A stretch of 20,827 nucleotides of DNA from Gammaproteobacteria bacterium UBA2965 (lineage in GTDB: Bacteria; Pseudomonadota; Gammaproteobacteria; Pseudomonadales; Azotimanducaceae), in the NCBI GenBank assembly GCA_002348385.1, contig DEBD01000013.1, positions 80,761 through 101,587 of the forward strand, written 5' to 3'. Positions 1 to 6,897 of the stretch are shown here, piece by piece. The notes under the pieces are model-generated. The model had not been told where the DNA came from. It did not search any database and saw only the letters and a list, made by a program, of their open reading frames with translations. Positions within the stretch are counted from its first letter, which is position 1, and every line of letters starts with the position of its first letter. The position numbers and the translations under genes are program-made.

Positions 1-602
1 AAGTCATCGTTTTCGAAGACGCGCATTTGCTGAACCGTGCGGCTGCCAACGCCCTACTCAAGACGTTGGAGGAACCGCCGTTGGGCACGTTCATTCTGCT
101 GTGCAGCTGTTTTCCCGGACGCCTGCTGCCTACCGTACGAAGCCGGTGCCAGCGCTTTCACGTGCGCGCCGATGCATCGGCGGCTCGGGCGTGGCTCGCG
201 CGGGAGACCGGCACGGACGATGCCGAATTGGAAGCGCGCTTGTATGCAGCGGGCGGGGCTCCGCTGGCGGTACTCGAGGAGCTCGAAGAAGGGCGGCCAC
301 CTATTGGCACACTGCTGGATCAGGTGCTGCAAGCCCCAGAGCCGCTTGCCAGGCTGGATGATCTTTTGGCCTTGCCGCCCGCTGCCCTCACCGGGGGATG
401 GTATCGCTACCTGGTAGGCGCGCTGGCCGGTGTCGGGCATTTCCCGGCGTTGGCCCAAGCGCCCCGGCGAGCGCTCCTGGGGTTTGCCGACGAGTTGCTG
501 TGGGTGCGCGCTCAGCTGCTCACCACCAACAGCGCCAACGCCCGGCTGCTGGTGGGGAGATTGACAAGTCGCTGGCACGAACTCGGGGCGAGCATTTCGT
601 GA
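1..602 (+). CDS. holB: DNA polymerase III subunit delta' (3' part, truncated by window start)
   Basis: This is the C-terminal part of the clamp-loader delta' subunit, which with gamma/tau and delta opens the sliding clamp onto primed DNA in the cytoplasm. The reading frame is open from base 3, with no start codon required inside the window. The visible N-terminus carries the conserved AAA+ stretch ending in ANALLKTLEEPP, followed by the sensor-1-like FILLCS segment and the TVRSRCQ motif typical of HolB/DnaX-type proteins. About 199 residues are present of a family length near 330, so the Walker A and zinc-binding regions lie upstream of the window. The next genes are pilZ and tatD, the conserved gammaproteobacterial order holB-pilZ-tatD. 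The identification is firm. The exact gene start cannot be seen. Confidence 0.93.
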   Translation, partial: VIVFEDAHLLNRAAANALLKTLEEPPLGTFILLCSCFPGRLLPTVRSRCQRFHVRADASAARAWLARETGTDDAELEARLYAAGGAPLAVLEELEEGRPPIGTLLDQVLQAPEPLARLDDLLALPPAALTGGWYRYLVGALAGVGHFPALAQAPRRALLGFADELLWVRAQLLTTNSANARLLVGRLTSRWHELGASIS

Positions 603-622
603 CGGACACGCCGTGTGGGCGA

Positions 623-651
623 TTGACACGCTTCCGACGGGCACGGATCAT
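623..651 (+). promoter_or_regulatory. Possible sigma-70 promoter in front of pilZ
   Basis: The 98-bp gap between holB and pilZ contains a perfect TTGACA at 623-628. Seventeen bases later comes GATCAT at 646-651, which matches TATAAT at four of six positions. This could give pilZ-tatD a promoter of their own within the holB operon. The -10 is weak and nothing else supports it. Confidence 0.3.
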
Positions 652-700
652 TGTGCACGATCGACTCCATCCGGGAGTTGCCTAGACGGGATTGACGCCC

Positions 701-1051
701 ATGGCCGCGAAGCGCGGAGCGAAGAACGGGATTTTGTCACTGGCCATTAAGGACAAAGCCGTTCTGTATGCGGCGTATATGCCGTTCGTTCGCAACGGCG
801 GCCTCTTCATACCCACCAAAAAGGAATACCAACTCGGTGAAGAGGTATTCATGTTGCTCAACCTCATGGACGAGGCCGAGAAAATTCCGGTGGCTGGCAA
901 GGTCATCTGGGTGACCCCCAAAGGCGCTCAAGGCAACAAGGCAGCGGGTGTTGGCGTGCAGTTCAACGACCAAGACGATGTGGCACGCTCCAAGATCGAA
1001 ACTTACCTGGCCGGCGCCTTGCAGTCAGATCGTCACACGCACACCATGTAA
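701..1051 (+). CDS. pilZ: Type IV pilus assembly protein PilZ
   Basis: This is a small cytoplasmic single-domain PilZ protein of 116 residues, needed for type IV pilus assembly in pseudomonads and xanthomonads, where it works with FimX and PilB. The sequence has the highly conserved NGILSL, YMPFV and NGGLFIPT segments, then EVFMLLNLMD, KVIWVTPKGAQG, GVGVQFND and a THTM ending that I recall as shared with the Pseudomonas protein. The RxxxR and D/NxSxxG c-di-GMP-binding motifs of other PilZ domains are absent, as is usual for PilZ itself. I chose ATG 701, with GGGA about nine bases upstream. A TTG at 692 would add three residues but has no ribosome-binding site at suitable distance. It lies between holB and tatD, as in many gammaproteobacteria. 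Confidence 0.93.
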   Translation: MAAKRGAKNGILSLAIKDKAVLYAAYMPFVRNGGLFIPTKKEYQLGEEVFMLLNLMDEAEKIPVAGKVIWVTPKGAQGNKAAGVGVQFNDQDDVARSKIETYLAGALQSDRHTHTM

Positions 1052-1078
1052 CAAGGCGCCCCATCCGAGCGCACAGTA

Positions 1079-1837
1079 TTGCTGGTCGACTCCCACTGCC
1101 ATCTCAATTACCTAGACGAGCCTGACGAGGCGCTTCGTGCTGCGCGTGGCGGCGGTGTGCGTGGATTCCTTTGCATAGGTGTAGATCGCACGAGCATCGA
1201 CTCGGTATTGGCGCTTGCTACGCGTAACGACGATGTCTGGGCCAGTGTGGGCGAACATCCAGAGGCGGCCTCCGACGACCCGGAGTGGGTTGGCGCGCAC
1301 CTCGACGCGCACCGGGTGGTGGCTGTTGGGGAAATGGGTCTGGATTTTTTTCGCAATGACGCTGACGACGTGCGCCGTCGCCAGCAGGACTGTTTCGACT
1401 ACCAGCTGGGATTGGCGGCCGAGCGCGGCTTGCCGGCGGTTATCCATACCCGGGCGGCGGAGGCTGAAACGCGCGATATGCTGATCAAGCATGCTGGCGC
1501 CACCGGTGTGCTGCATTGCTTCACTGAGTCGTGGGAGCTCGCCAAGAAGGCCCTGGATCTGGGCTACTACATCTCCATCTCGGGCATCGTCACGTTCAAG
1601 AATGGTGCCAATGTCCGCGAGGTGGCAGCGAAGGTGCCTAAAGATCGGTTGCTGGTGGAGACCGATTCCCCCTGGCTGGCACCCGTCCCGCATCGCGGCA
1701 AGGAGAACCAGCCGGCTTTTGTCGTTCATACGGCGCGCTTTCTCGCCGAACTGCTCGATTGGGAGCCGAAGCAACTCGAACGTCAGACTACCGAGAACTT
1801 TTTTCGGCTGTTCTCTCGCGCACGGGACCAGTCGTAG
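1079..1837 (+). CDS. TatD-family metal-dependent hydrolase / DNase (YcfH type)
   Basis: This is a 252-residue TIM-barrel amidohydrolase-like nuclease; the family comprises cytoplasmic Mg-dependent 3'-5' exonucleases and DNases. The metal-binding set is complete: HCH at residues 6-8, Glu85 in the GEMGLDFF motif, His123 in VIHTR, His146 in LHCF and Asp196 in ETDSPWL. The length matches the family (about 260). The start is TTG 1079. It is the first possible start after the in-frame TAA of pilZ, and the protein then begins MLVDSHCHL as expected. No strong ribosome-binding site is seen, so translation may be coupled to pilZ, which ends 27 bases upstream. TatD, YcfH and YjjV paralogues are hard to separate by eye. 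The position next to holB-pilZ fits YcfH. Confidence 0.92.
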   Translation: MLVDSHCHLNYLDEPDEALRAARGGGVRGFLCIGVDRTSIDSVLALATRNDDVWASVGEHPEAASDDPEWVGAHLDAHRVVAVGEMGLDFFRNDADDVRRRQQDCFDYQLGLAAERGLPAVIHTRAAEAETRDMLIKHAGATGVLHCFTESWELAKKALDLGYYISISGIVTFKNGANVREVAAKVPKDRLLVETDSPWLAPVPHRGKENQPAFVVHTARFLAELLDWEPKQLERQTTENFFRLFSRARDQS

Positions 1838-1892
1838 TGTGTGTGCGTGTGTTAGAGCGCCTGCCCTGAAAAAGTAGACGTGCGCGCACTGC

Positions 1893-4010
1893 TCATAAGT
1901 TGCGCTCGAAAAAATCCAGAATGAGTTCAAATCGATGCACTGAAACGCTTTGTTCCTGTAGTGCGTGCTTTGAACCTGGGTAGGTCATCATTTCGAAGCG
2001 TTGATTGGCTTGTTGAAGCGCGGCGTAGAGCTTGGTGCTGTGCGTGAAAAGAACGTTGTCGTCTGCCATGCCGTGAATGAGCAGCAAGCTTCCGCGTAAG
2101 TTCTCGAGGTAGGGAAATACGGCGCTGGAGCGATACCCCTCTGGATTCGCTGTCGGAGTGCTCAAATAGCGCTCTGTGTAATGCGTGTCGTACAGGCACC
2201 AGTCCGAAACCGGCGCCACCGAGACGCCTGCCTGAAAGATGTGGGGCGCCTTGGCCATGCACATGACGGCCATGTAGCCGCCGTAGCTGTGGCCGAACAC
2301 GCCGATGCGCTGCGGATCCACCCAATCCAGGCCGCGCAGAAATTCCGCTCCGCGCACCTGATCGGCCACTTCGACTTCTCCCAATTGCCCGTAGATGGGG
2401 TCCTGGAAGGCACGCTCGCGGTTGCTGGACCCGCGGTTGTCCAGTTCCAGCACCCCGTACCCGCGTTGGGCGAAAAGTTGCAGCGTGAGGGGAGGCCACT
2501 CGTTACGCACCCGTTGCACCCCCGGTCCGCCGTACACGGAGACGACGACAGGGTGCGTGCTCTGGGTAACGTCCGGTTTGGTGAGTCGATAGTAAAGTGT
2601 TGAACCGTCGGGCCCTTCCAGTGAGCCCAGAATCGGTGCCCGGTGGGCGGATCGGTAAGGGAAGTAGCCGTGGTCCTGGTCGATCGTTTCTTCCAGTACG
2701 GTCACGTTATCGCCGGTCGGCGTGGCCACGCTGATGTGCCCGGCCATTTCCAGTGCGCTGAATCGGTCGACGTACCACCGTGCCCCGGGTGCGACCACCA
2801 CATCGTGCCAGCCAGCCGCGTCCGTGAGCTGCGTGCGCGTGCCGCTGGTAATCTCGACTCGATAGAGATGTTGTTCTGTCGGATCCTCCAGCCAACCGAG
2901 GTACAGAACCTGTTGCTCGTCCGCGTACATCACACTGCTCACCCGCCCGGGCGCGCTGGTCAGCTTCCGCGGGCCGTCGCTGTCGTATAGATACAACTGG
3001 GCGCTGCCGTCACGTTCGGACGTCCAGATGAATCGCTCGTCGTCGATGCAACGGAAGTTGTTGTGAAGGTCGACCCAGGTCTTTGCCGATTCAGCGATTT
3101 TGACTTCCAACGATCCGGTTTGCGGATCAGCGAAGCTCAGCGTCAGTTGCTTCTGGTCGCGCTGCTGCACCTGCACAGCCAGCTTCTGGTTGGCCCACCC
3201 CACCCGTGCCAGATAATCATCCGAGCGCGCGGCGTAGGTTACCGGGGTGACGGTTCCGGTACGCAGATCCTGTATCAGCAGATCAACCCGAGCATTGGCT
3301 TCCCCGGTGTACGGATAGCGCTGCTCTATGACGTCGAAGCTCGATGCGCTGATCTCGAAGCGCTGAGATATGGCGACGGGGGATTCGTCGACCCGGGTGT
3401 AGGCCAGCAACGATTCATCGGGCGACCACCAGTGGCCCTCGAATCGGTGCATTTCTTCAGCCGCGATGAAATCCGGCACACCGTAGGCAACGGCCTGGTT
3501 CGCGTCGGTGGTGAGCGCGCGTTCCGTACCCGTGTCCAGGCTGTAGCAGTACAGGTTGCCTTCGCGTACGTACGAGAGATGGTTGCCGGCGGGAGAAAAG
3601 CGCAGTTGGGTCTGGCGCGTGCCTTCTGGCGTTATGCGAGTGATGTTTTCATCTGCGGTATCCATTACGAAACCGGCCCCATCGGCGCAAAGCAGCACAC
3701 GCTGGCCGTCGGGGCTCAGCGTAAAGCTGGTGATGCCGGCGCTGAACTGCCGTCGGCGCTCGCGCTCGGCCTTTTCGGCTGCGCTCGCCTCAGCGTCCGA
3801 GGAGGAGTTCAGCTGCGTGGCGCGGACCCAGCAGCGCGGCGCGCTGCCGCTGGCTTCACAGCGCCACAGATCCAGGCGCTCCCGGTCGTCTTCGGCAGTG
3901 CGCAGAAACGCGAAATAGCAACCGTCCGGAGCGATCTGCATGCCGGTCGGCAGATTTCGAAACAGCGGCGGATCGCCGAATAGCCGTTCGACGCTAAGAC
4001 GTTGTGTCAC
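1893..4010 (-). CDS. S9 family serine peptidase, dipeptidyl-peptidase IV-like
   Basis: This 705-residue protein has an N-terminal beta-propeller (about residues 15-440) and a C-terminal alpha/beta-hydrolase domain (about 450-705). The catalytic triad is visible: Ser575 in GHSYGG, Asp650 in HGMADDNV and His682 in PGSKHAL. The Glu185-Glu186 pair in IAAEEMHRFEG is the DPP-IV signature that anchors the substrate N-terminus. This points to release of Xaa-Pro (or Xaa-Ala) dipeptides rather than endopeptidase activity. No signal peptide is seen from this start, so it is probably cytoplasmic. The start is GTG 4010, which overlaps the pepQ stop codon by 4 bp (GTGA on the minus strand). This argues for translational coupling. 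Together the pair would convert proline-containing peptides to dipeptides and then to amino acids. Confidence 0.9.
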   Translation of the reverse strand: MTQRLSVERLFGDPPLFRNLPTGMQIAPDGCYFAFLRTAEDDRERLDLWRCEASGSAPRCWVRATQLNSSSDAEASAAEKAERERRRQFSAGITSFTLSPDGQRVLLCADGAGFVMDTADENITRITPEGTRQTQLRFSPAGNHLSYVREGNLYCYSLDTGTERALTTDANQAVAYGVPDFIAAEEMHRFEGHWWSPDESLLAYTRVDESPVAISQRFEISASSFDVIEQRYPYTGEANARVDLLIQDLRTGTVTPVTYAARSDDYLARVGWANQKLAVQVQQRDQKQLTLSFADPQTGSLEVKIAESAKTWVDLHNNFRCIDDERFIWTSERDGSAQLYLYDSDGPRKLTSAPGRVSSVMYADEQQVLYLGWLEDPTEQHLYRVEITSGTRTQLTDAAGWHDVVVAPGARWYVDRFSALEMAGHISVATPTGDNVTVLEETIDQDHGYFPYRSAHRAPILGSLEGPDGSTLYYRLTKPDVTQSTHPVVVSVYGGPGVQRVRNEWPPLTLQLFAQRGYGVLELDNRGSSNRERAFQDPIYGQLGEVEVADQVRGAEFLRGLDWVDPQRIGVFGHSYGGYMAVMCMAKAPHIFQAGVSVAPVSDWCLYDTHYTERYLSTPTANPEGYRSSAVFPYLENLRGSLLLIHGMADDNVLFTHSTKLYAALQQANQRFEMMTYPGSKHALQEQSVSVHRFELILDFFERNL

Positions 4011-5356
4011 GCGGCGCCTGGCGCCTGAGCGAAGGCGTCGCGGGTCAGATTTTCCACGCCGTCCGGGCGGATCGCGACGTTGTCTTCAATGCGTATGCCA
4101 CCGAAGTCCTGCAGCGCCTCCACCTCGGGCCAACAGACATGCTGGCCGGCTTCGGACGCGCGCAGTTCCTCGAGCAGCTGGGGGATGAAATAGAGGCCTG
4201 GCTCTATCGTGAACACCTGGTCCACCTCAATCTCGCGGGTGAGCCGCAGAGCCTGGTACGACTCCGGTGGCTCGCTGGTGGTGCCCTCGGTATCGATCTG
4301 GTGGCCGCCTACGTCGTGGGTTTGCAGGCCCAGCAGGTGTCCCAATCCGTGGGGCAGAAATGCGCGCGTGATGCCGGCGTCGAACGCCTGTTCGCCATCG
4401 CACTGGATGAGGCCCGCGGCGTTGAGCATCCCACCCAGGCGATGATGCATGTCTTCGTGCAGGTCCAGAAAACTCAGCCCGGGCCTGATCTTGCTCACCA
4501 GCTCCTGCTGCTGGCGGTCCATGGCCGCCACCAGCGCGTTGAATGTCTGTTGGGCTGCGCCCGCCTGATCGCTACCGTAGGTGCGGGTGACATCCGCTGC
4601 GTAATTGCGGTGCCGCGCACCAGCGTCGATGAGGAAGCTGTGCCGCGGGTTTGGCGCCGCGCGCTCATAGTGCTGGTAATGGAGGATGCCGGCATGCTGG
4701 TTGAGCGCGATGATGTTGGGGTAGGGCAGGTCCGCTTCGGTTTGCCTGGACGCATCCAGATAAGCCAGCTGCAGCTCAAACTCGCTGGCCCCCCCCGCAA
4801 ACGCGCTGGCGGCGGCAAGGTGGCCCGATACGGCCCGCGCGCTGGCCTGCCGCATGCACTGGAGCTCGTATTCGGTTTTGTAGGCGCGCAGGTAGTGCAG
4901 CTCATTGATGAGCGCAGAGGGGTTTACCTCGCCGAGCGACCCCTGCGCGCTGCTCGGATCCCCCACATAGGCAACCTGCCCGGCGTGCTGAGTGCAAACG
5001 TTCACCTCGCGCTGAATGGCGTCAATGGAGTCGAACACGTCGATGTTCAGAACACCGAGCAACTCCTCAGGGGGATCCGGTGGTTGGTGCCAATAATCGG
5101 CAGGAGAATAAAACAGCAGCCGGGGCTCTCGACCCGTTTCCAGGATCAGAGTGCTGCCTTCACAGGCGTCGCTGCCCAGCCACTGAGCAAGATGGGGGTT
5201 GGCTCTGAATACCGGGGACTGGTCGTCGAACAGATAGGTGCGCGACACACCCGCAGCCACCACGGCCAGCTGGTAGTCATGATTGCATAGGGCCTGATCC
5301 CAGCGATCTTTGAGGATGCCCAGGTGTTCCGCCAGGGATTCGTTTTGCTTGCTCAT
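4007..5356 (-). CDS. pepQ: Xaa-Pro dipeptidase (prolidase) PepQ
   Basis: This is an M24B metallopeptidase that hydrolyses Xaa-Pro dipeptides in the cytoplasm. From ATG 5356 the protein has 449 residues (E. coli PepQ has 443). It aligns by eye along its length, for example PYPNIIALNQHAGILHY, FLIDAGA and FGGIRIEDN. The five dimetal ligands are present: Asp244, Asp255, His336 in LPHGLGH, Glu385 in TIEPG and Glu424 in RIEDN. An upstream in-frame start at 5443 would add 29 residues unlike the family, so I reject it; the true N-terminus resembles MSKQNESLAEHL. No clear ribosome-binding site precedes ATG 5356. The gene is transcribed divergently from the Mo-hydroxylase operon and overlaps the S9 peptidase gene by 4 bp. 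Confidence 0.95.
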   Translation of the reverse strand: MSKQNESLAEHLGILKDRWDQALCNHDYQLAVVAAGVSRTYLFDDQSPVFRANPHLAQWLGSDACEGSTLILETGREPRLLFYSPADYWHQPPDPPEELLGVLNIDVFDSIDAIQREVNVCTQHAGQVAYVGDPSSAQGSLGEVNPSALINELHYLRAYKTEYELQCMRQASARAVSGHLAAASAFAGGASEFELQLAYLDASRQTEADLPYPNIIALNQHAGILHYQHYERAAPNPRHSFLIDAGARHRNYAADVTRTYGSDQAGAAQQTFNALVAAMDRQQQELVSKIRPGLSFLDLHEDMHHRLGGMLNAAGLIQCDGEQAFDAGITRAFLPHGLGHLLGLQTHDVGGHQIDTEGTTSEPPESYQALRLTREIEVDQVFTIEPGLYFIPQLLEELRASEAGQHVCWPEVEALQDFGGIRIEDNVAIRPDGVENLTRDAFAQAPGAA

Positions 5357-5392
5357 CGGGTACGCGAGTATACGCGTCGGGCTCGCACTTGG

Positions 5393-5408
5393 CCCTCCAA
5401 CCGGAGGG
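5393..5408. repeat. Inverted repeat in the pepQ / Mo-hydroxylase divergent intergenic region
   Basis: CCCTCC (5393-5398) and GGAGGG (5403-5408) form a perfect 6-bp inverted repeat around AACC. It sits in the 104-bp gap between the two divergent operons. It could be an operator half-site pair or a small hairpin. No T-tract follows on either strand, so a terminator is unlikely. I recognise no regulator for it. Confidence 0.4.
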
Positions 5409-5460
5409 AACTTCGTGATAGATTGCCAGCCGGAAAAGAACAAGTGACATCGGAGGATTC

Positions 5461-6336
5461 ATGGGAGCATTCGCCTACGTGGCGCCCACAACCGTTGCCG
5501 AGGCGTTAGGAGTGCTCGAAGAGCATGCTAGCCAGGGCAAGCGGGCTCAGATCCTGGCAGGGGGTACAGACCTGCTGGTGCAGCTGCAGTCTGTGGACCG
5601 CACGCCCCGCACCATCGTGGACATCAAGAAACTGGAAGAAGCCAATCGCGTTGAGGTCGGTGCCGATGAGACCTTCGTCGGCGCGGCGGTGGCCAGTGCG
5701 GTGCTCAACGAGAACGAAGAGCTCAAGCAACGCTTTCCCGGATTGATCGAGGCGGCGGATCTGATCGGTTCCACCCAGATCCAGGGGCGAGCGACCATCG
5801 CAGGCAACCTGTGCAACGCGTCGCCCGCAGGCGACACCATTCCCGCGTTGATTGCGATTGGCGCCGTCTGTGTCATCGCGAGCGAATCCGGCAACCGCGA
5901 GCTGGCGGTGGAGGATTTTGTGACGGGTGTTGGCACCAATGCGTTGCAGGACGGTGAGTTCCTCGTGGGGCTGAAAATCCCCAATCCCCCGGCGCGAACC
6001 GCAGACGCGTACCTGCGCTTCATTCCCCGAACTGAGATGGATATCGCGGTGGCTGGCGCTGGCGTGGCCCTCACGCTGGACGACGCAGGTACCTGCACGG
6101 CGGCCAGGGTGTCGATCGGCGCGGTGGCGCCCACGGCACTCCTGGTAACGGCGGCCGCGGATGCGTTGGTTGGAACCAGCGTGGACGACGACGCGCTGGC
6201 GGCTGCGGCCGCCGCTTGTTCAGCGGCGGCCTCTCCCATTACGGACAAGCGCGGCACGGTCGAGTACCGGCGCAAGGTGGTGGGCGTGCTGTGCAAGCGC
6301 GCGGCCGCCATCGCTCGAGACCGCGCCCAGGCGTAG
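5461..6336 (+). CDS. Molybdenum hydroxylase, FAD-binding medium subunit (CoxM/XdhB-like)
   Basis: This is a 291-residue FAD-binding subunit of a xanthine dehydrogenase/CO dehydrogenase-type enzyme, which passes electrons from the 2Fe-2S clusters to an acceptor. The two FAD-binding signatures are clear: AGGTDLLV at about residues 33-40 and TIAGNLCNASPAGD at about 112-125. The C-terminal domain (about 180-290) has the conserved FIPRTEMDIAVAGAGVAL and EYRRKVVGVLCKRA segments. The length matches CoxM (about 288). ATG 5461 is preceded by GGAGG at 5452-5456. It is the first gene of a three-subunit operon (FAD, FeS, Mo). The order matches coxMSL, but the Mo subunit is not a typical CoxL, so I give no gene symbol. 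Confidence 0.93.
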   Translation: MGAFAYVAPTTVAEALGVLEEHASQGKRAQILAGGTDLLVQLQSVDRTPRTIVDIKKLEEANRVEVGADETFVGAAVASAVLNENEELKQRFPGLIEAADLIGSTQIQGRATIAGNLCNASPAGDTIPALIAIGAVCVIASESGNRELAVEDFVTGVGTNALQDGEFLVGLKIPNPPARTADAYLRFIPRTEMDIAVAGAGVALTLDDAGTCTAARVSIGAVAPTALLVTAAADALVGTSVDDDALAAAAAACSAAASPITDKRGTVEYRRKVVGVLCKRAAAIARDRAQA

Positions 6337-6369
6337 CAGCGGGGCCGAAGAACACAAAGGACACAATCC

Positions 6370-6849
6370 ATGAGTAAAGTACAAGTAGAAACCCGCATCA
6401 ATGGCGAAGGGGTGGAATTTCTGTGTGAGCCTCAGCAGACCCTGTTGGAGGTGCTCCGCGAAACCCTCTCGCGCACGGGCACCAAAGAAGGTTGCGCAAC
6501 CGGCGATTGCGGAGCGTGCAGTGTGCTGCTGGACGGCCGCTTGGTCTGCTCCTGCCTGGTGCTGGGCGTTGAGGCCGAAGGCAAGGAAGTGACCACCATC
6601 GAAGGTATTGCAGGCAACGATGGGCTGCACCCCATCCAGCAGAAGTTCCTGGAGCGCGCGGCGCTGCAATGCGGTATCTGCACGCCAGGCCTGATAGTGG
6701 CCACCAAGGCGTTGTTGGACAAACACAAGAATCCGGATGAGGAGACCATTCGCTATTGGCTGGCAGGCAACCTCTGCCGCTGTACCGGATACGACAAGAT
6801 CATCCGCGCGGTACAGGATGCCGCGGAGGAACTGGCATACGAGGCCTAG
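6370..6849 (+). CDS. Molybdenum hydroxylase, 2Fe-2S small subunit (CoxS/XdhC-type)
   Basis: This 159-residue iron-sulfur subunit carries two [2Fe-2S] clusters. The N-terminal plant-ferredoxin-like domain has Cys42, Cys47, Cys50 and Cys62 in the pattern GCATGDCGAC...DGRLVCSC. The C-terminal four-helix domain has Cys101 and Cys104 (QCGICTPG) and Cys136 and Cys138 (NLCRCTGY). It shuttles electrons from the Mo centre to FAD. Length and cysteine spacing match the family exactly. It starts at ATG 6370, 33 bases after the FAD subunit gene, with AAAGGA-like Shine-Dalgarno bases upstream. No signal peptide is present, so the enzyme is cytoplasmic. Confidence 0.95.
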   Translation: MSKVQVETRINGEGVEFLCEPQQTLLEVLRETLSRTGTKEGCATGDCGACSVLLDGRLVCSCLVLGVEAEGKEVTTIEGIAGNDGLHPIQQKFLERAALQCGICTPGLIVATKALLDKHKNPDEETIRYWLAGNLCRCTGYDKIIRAVQDAAEELAYEA

Positions 6850-6897
6850 CCCACCTGGTGGCGAGGTTGAAAGTTATCTGAAGGAGGCCTAAAGAAA

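Noticed and set aside
1049..1081. Possible pilZ-tatD fusion by stop-codon read-through
   Set aside because: The two genes are in the same frame and separated by a single TAA, but both proteins have normal family lengths and nothing near the stop suggests recoding.
1838..1892. Intrinsic terminator between tatD and the convergent S9 peptidase gene
   Set aside because: A 10-bp palindrome (1880-1889) and a GT-rich stretch are present, but no stem followed by a T-run is seen on either strand.
1112..1930. A 272-codon minus-strand frame across tatD
   Set aside because: It overlaps a fully supported TatD gene and has no motif of its own.
3063..3983. A 306-codon plus-strand frame antisense to the S9 peptidase
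   Set aside because: It has no domain, no ribosome-binding site and low-quality composition. The minus-strand peptidase accounts for the sequence.
4004..5290. A 428-codon open frame on the plus strand antisense to pepQ
   Set aside because: PepQ on the other strand has all metal ligands and family length. The antisense frame shows no recognisable motif and is a by-product of GC-rich codon use.
5368..5396. TATACT at 5373-5368 (minus) as the -10 of a pepQ promoter
   Set aside because: No -35 match lies 16-18 bases upstream, and the start codon would follow the transcription start by only about five bases.
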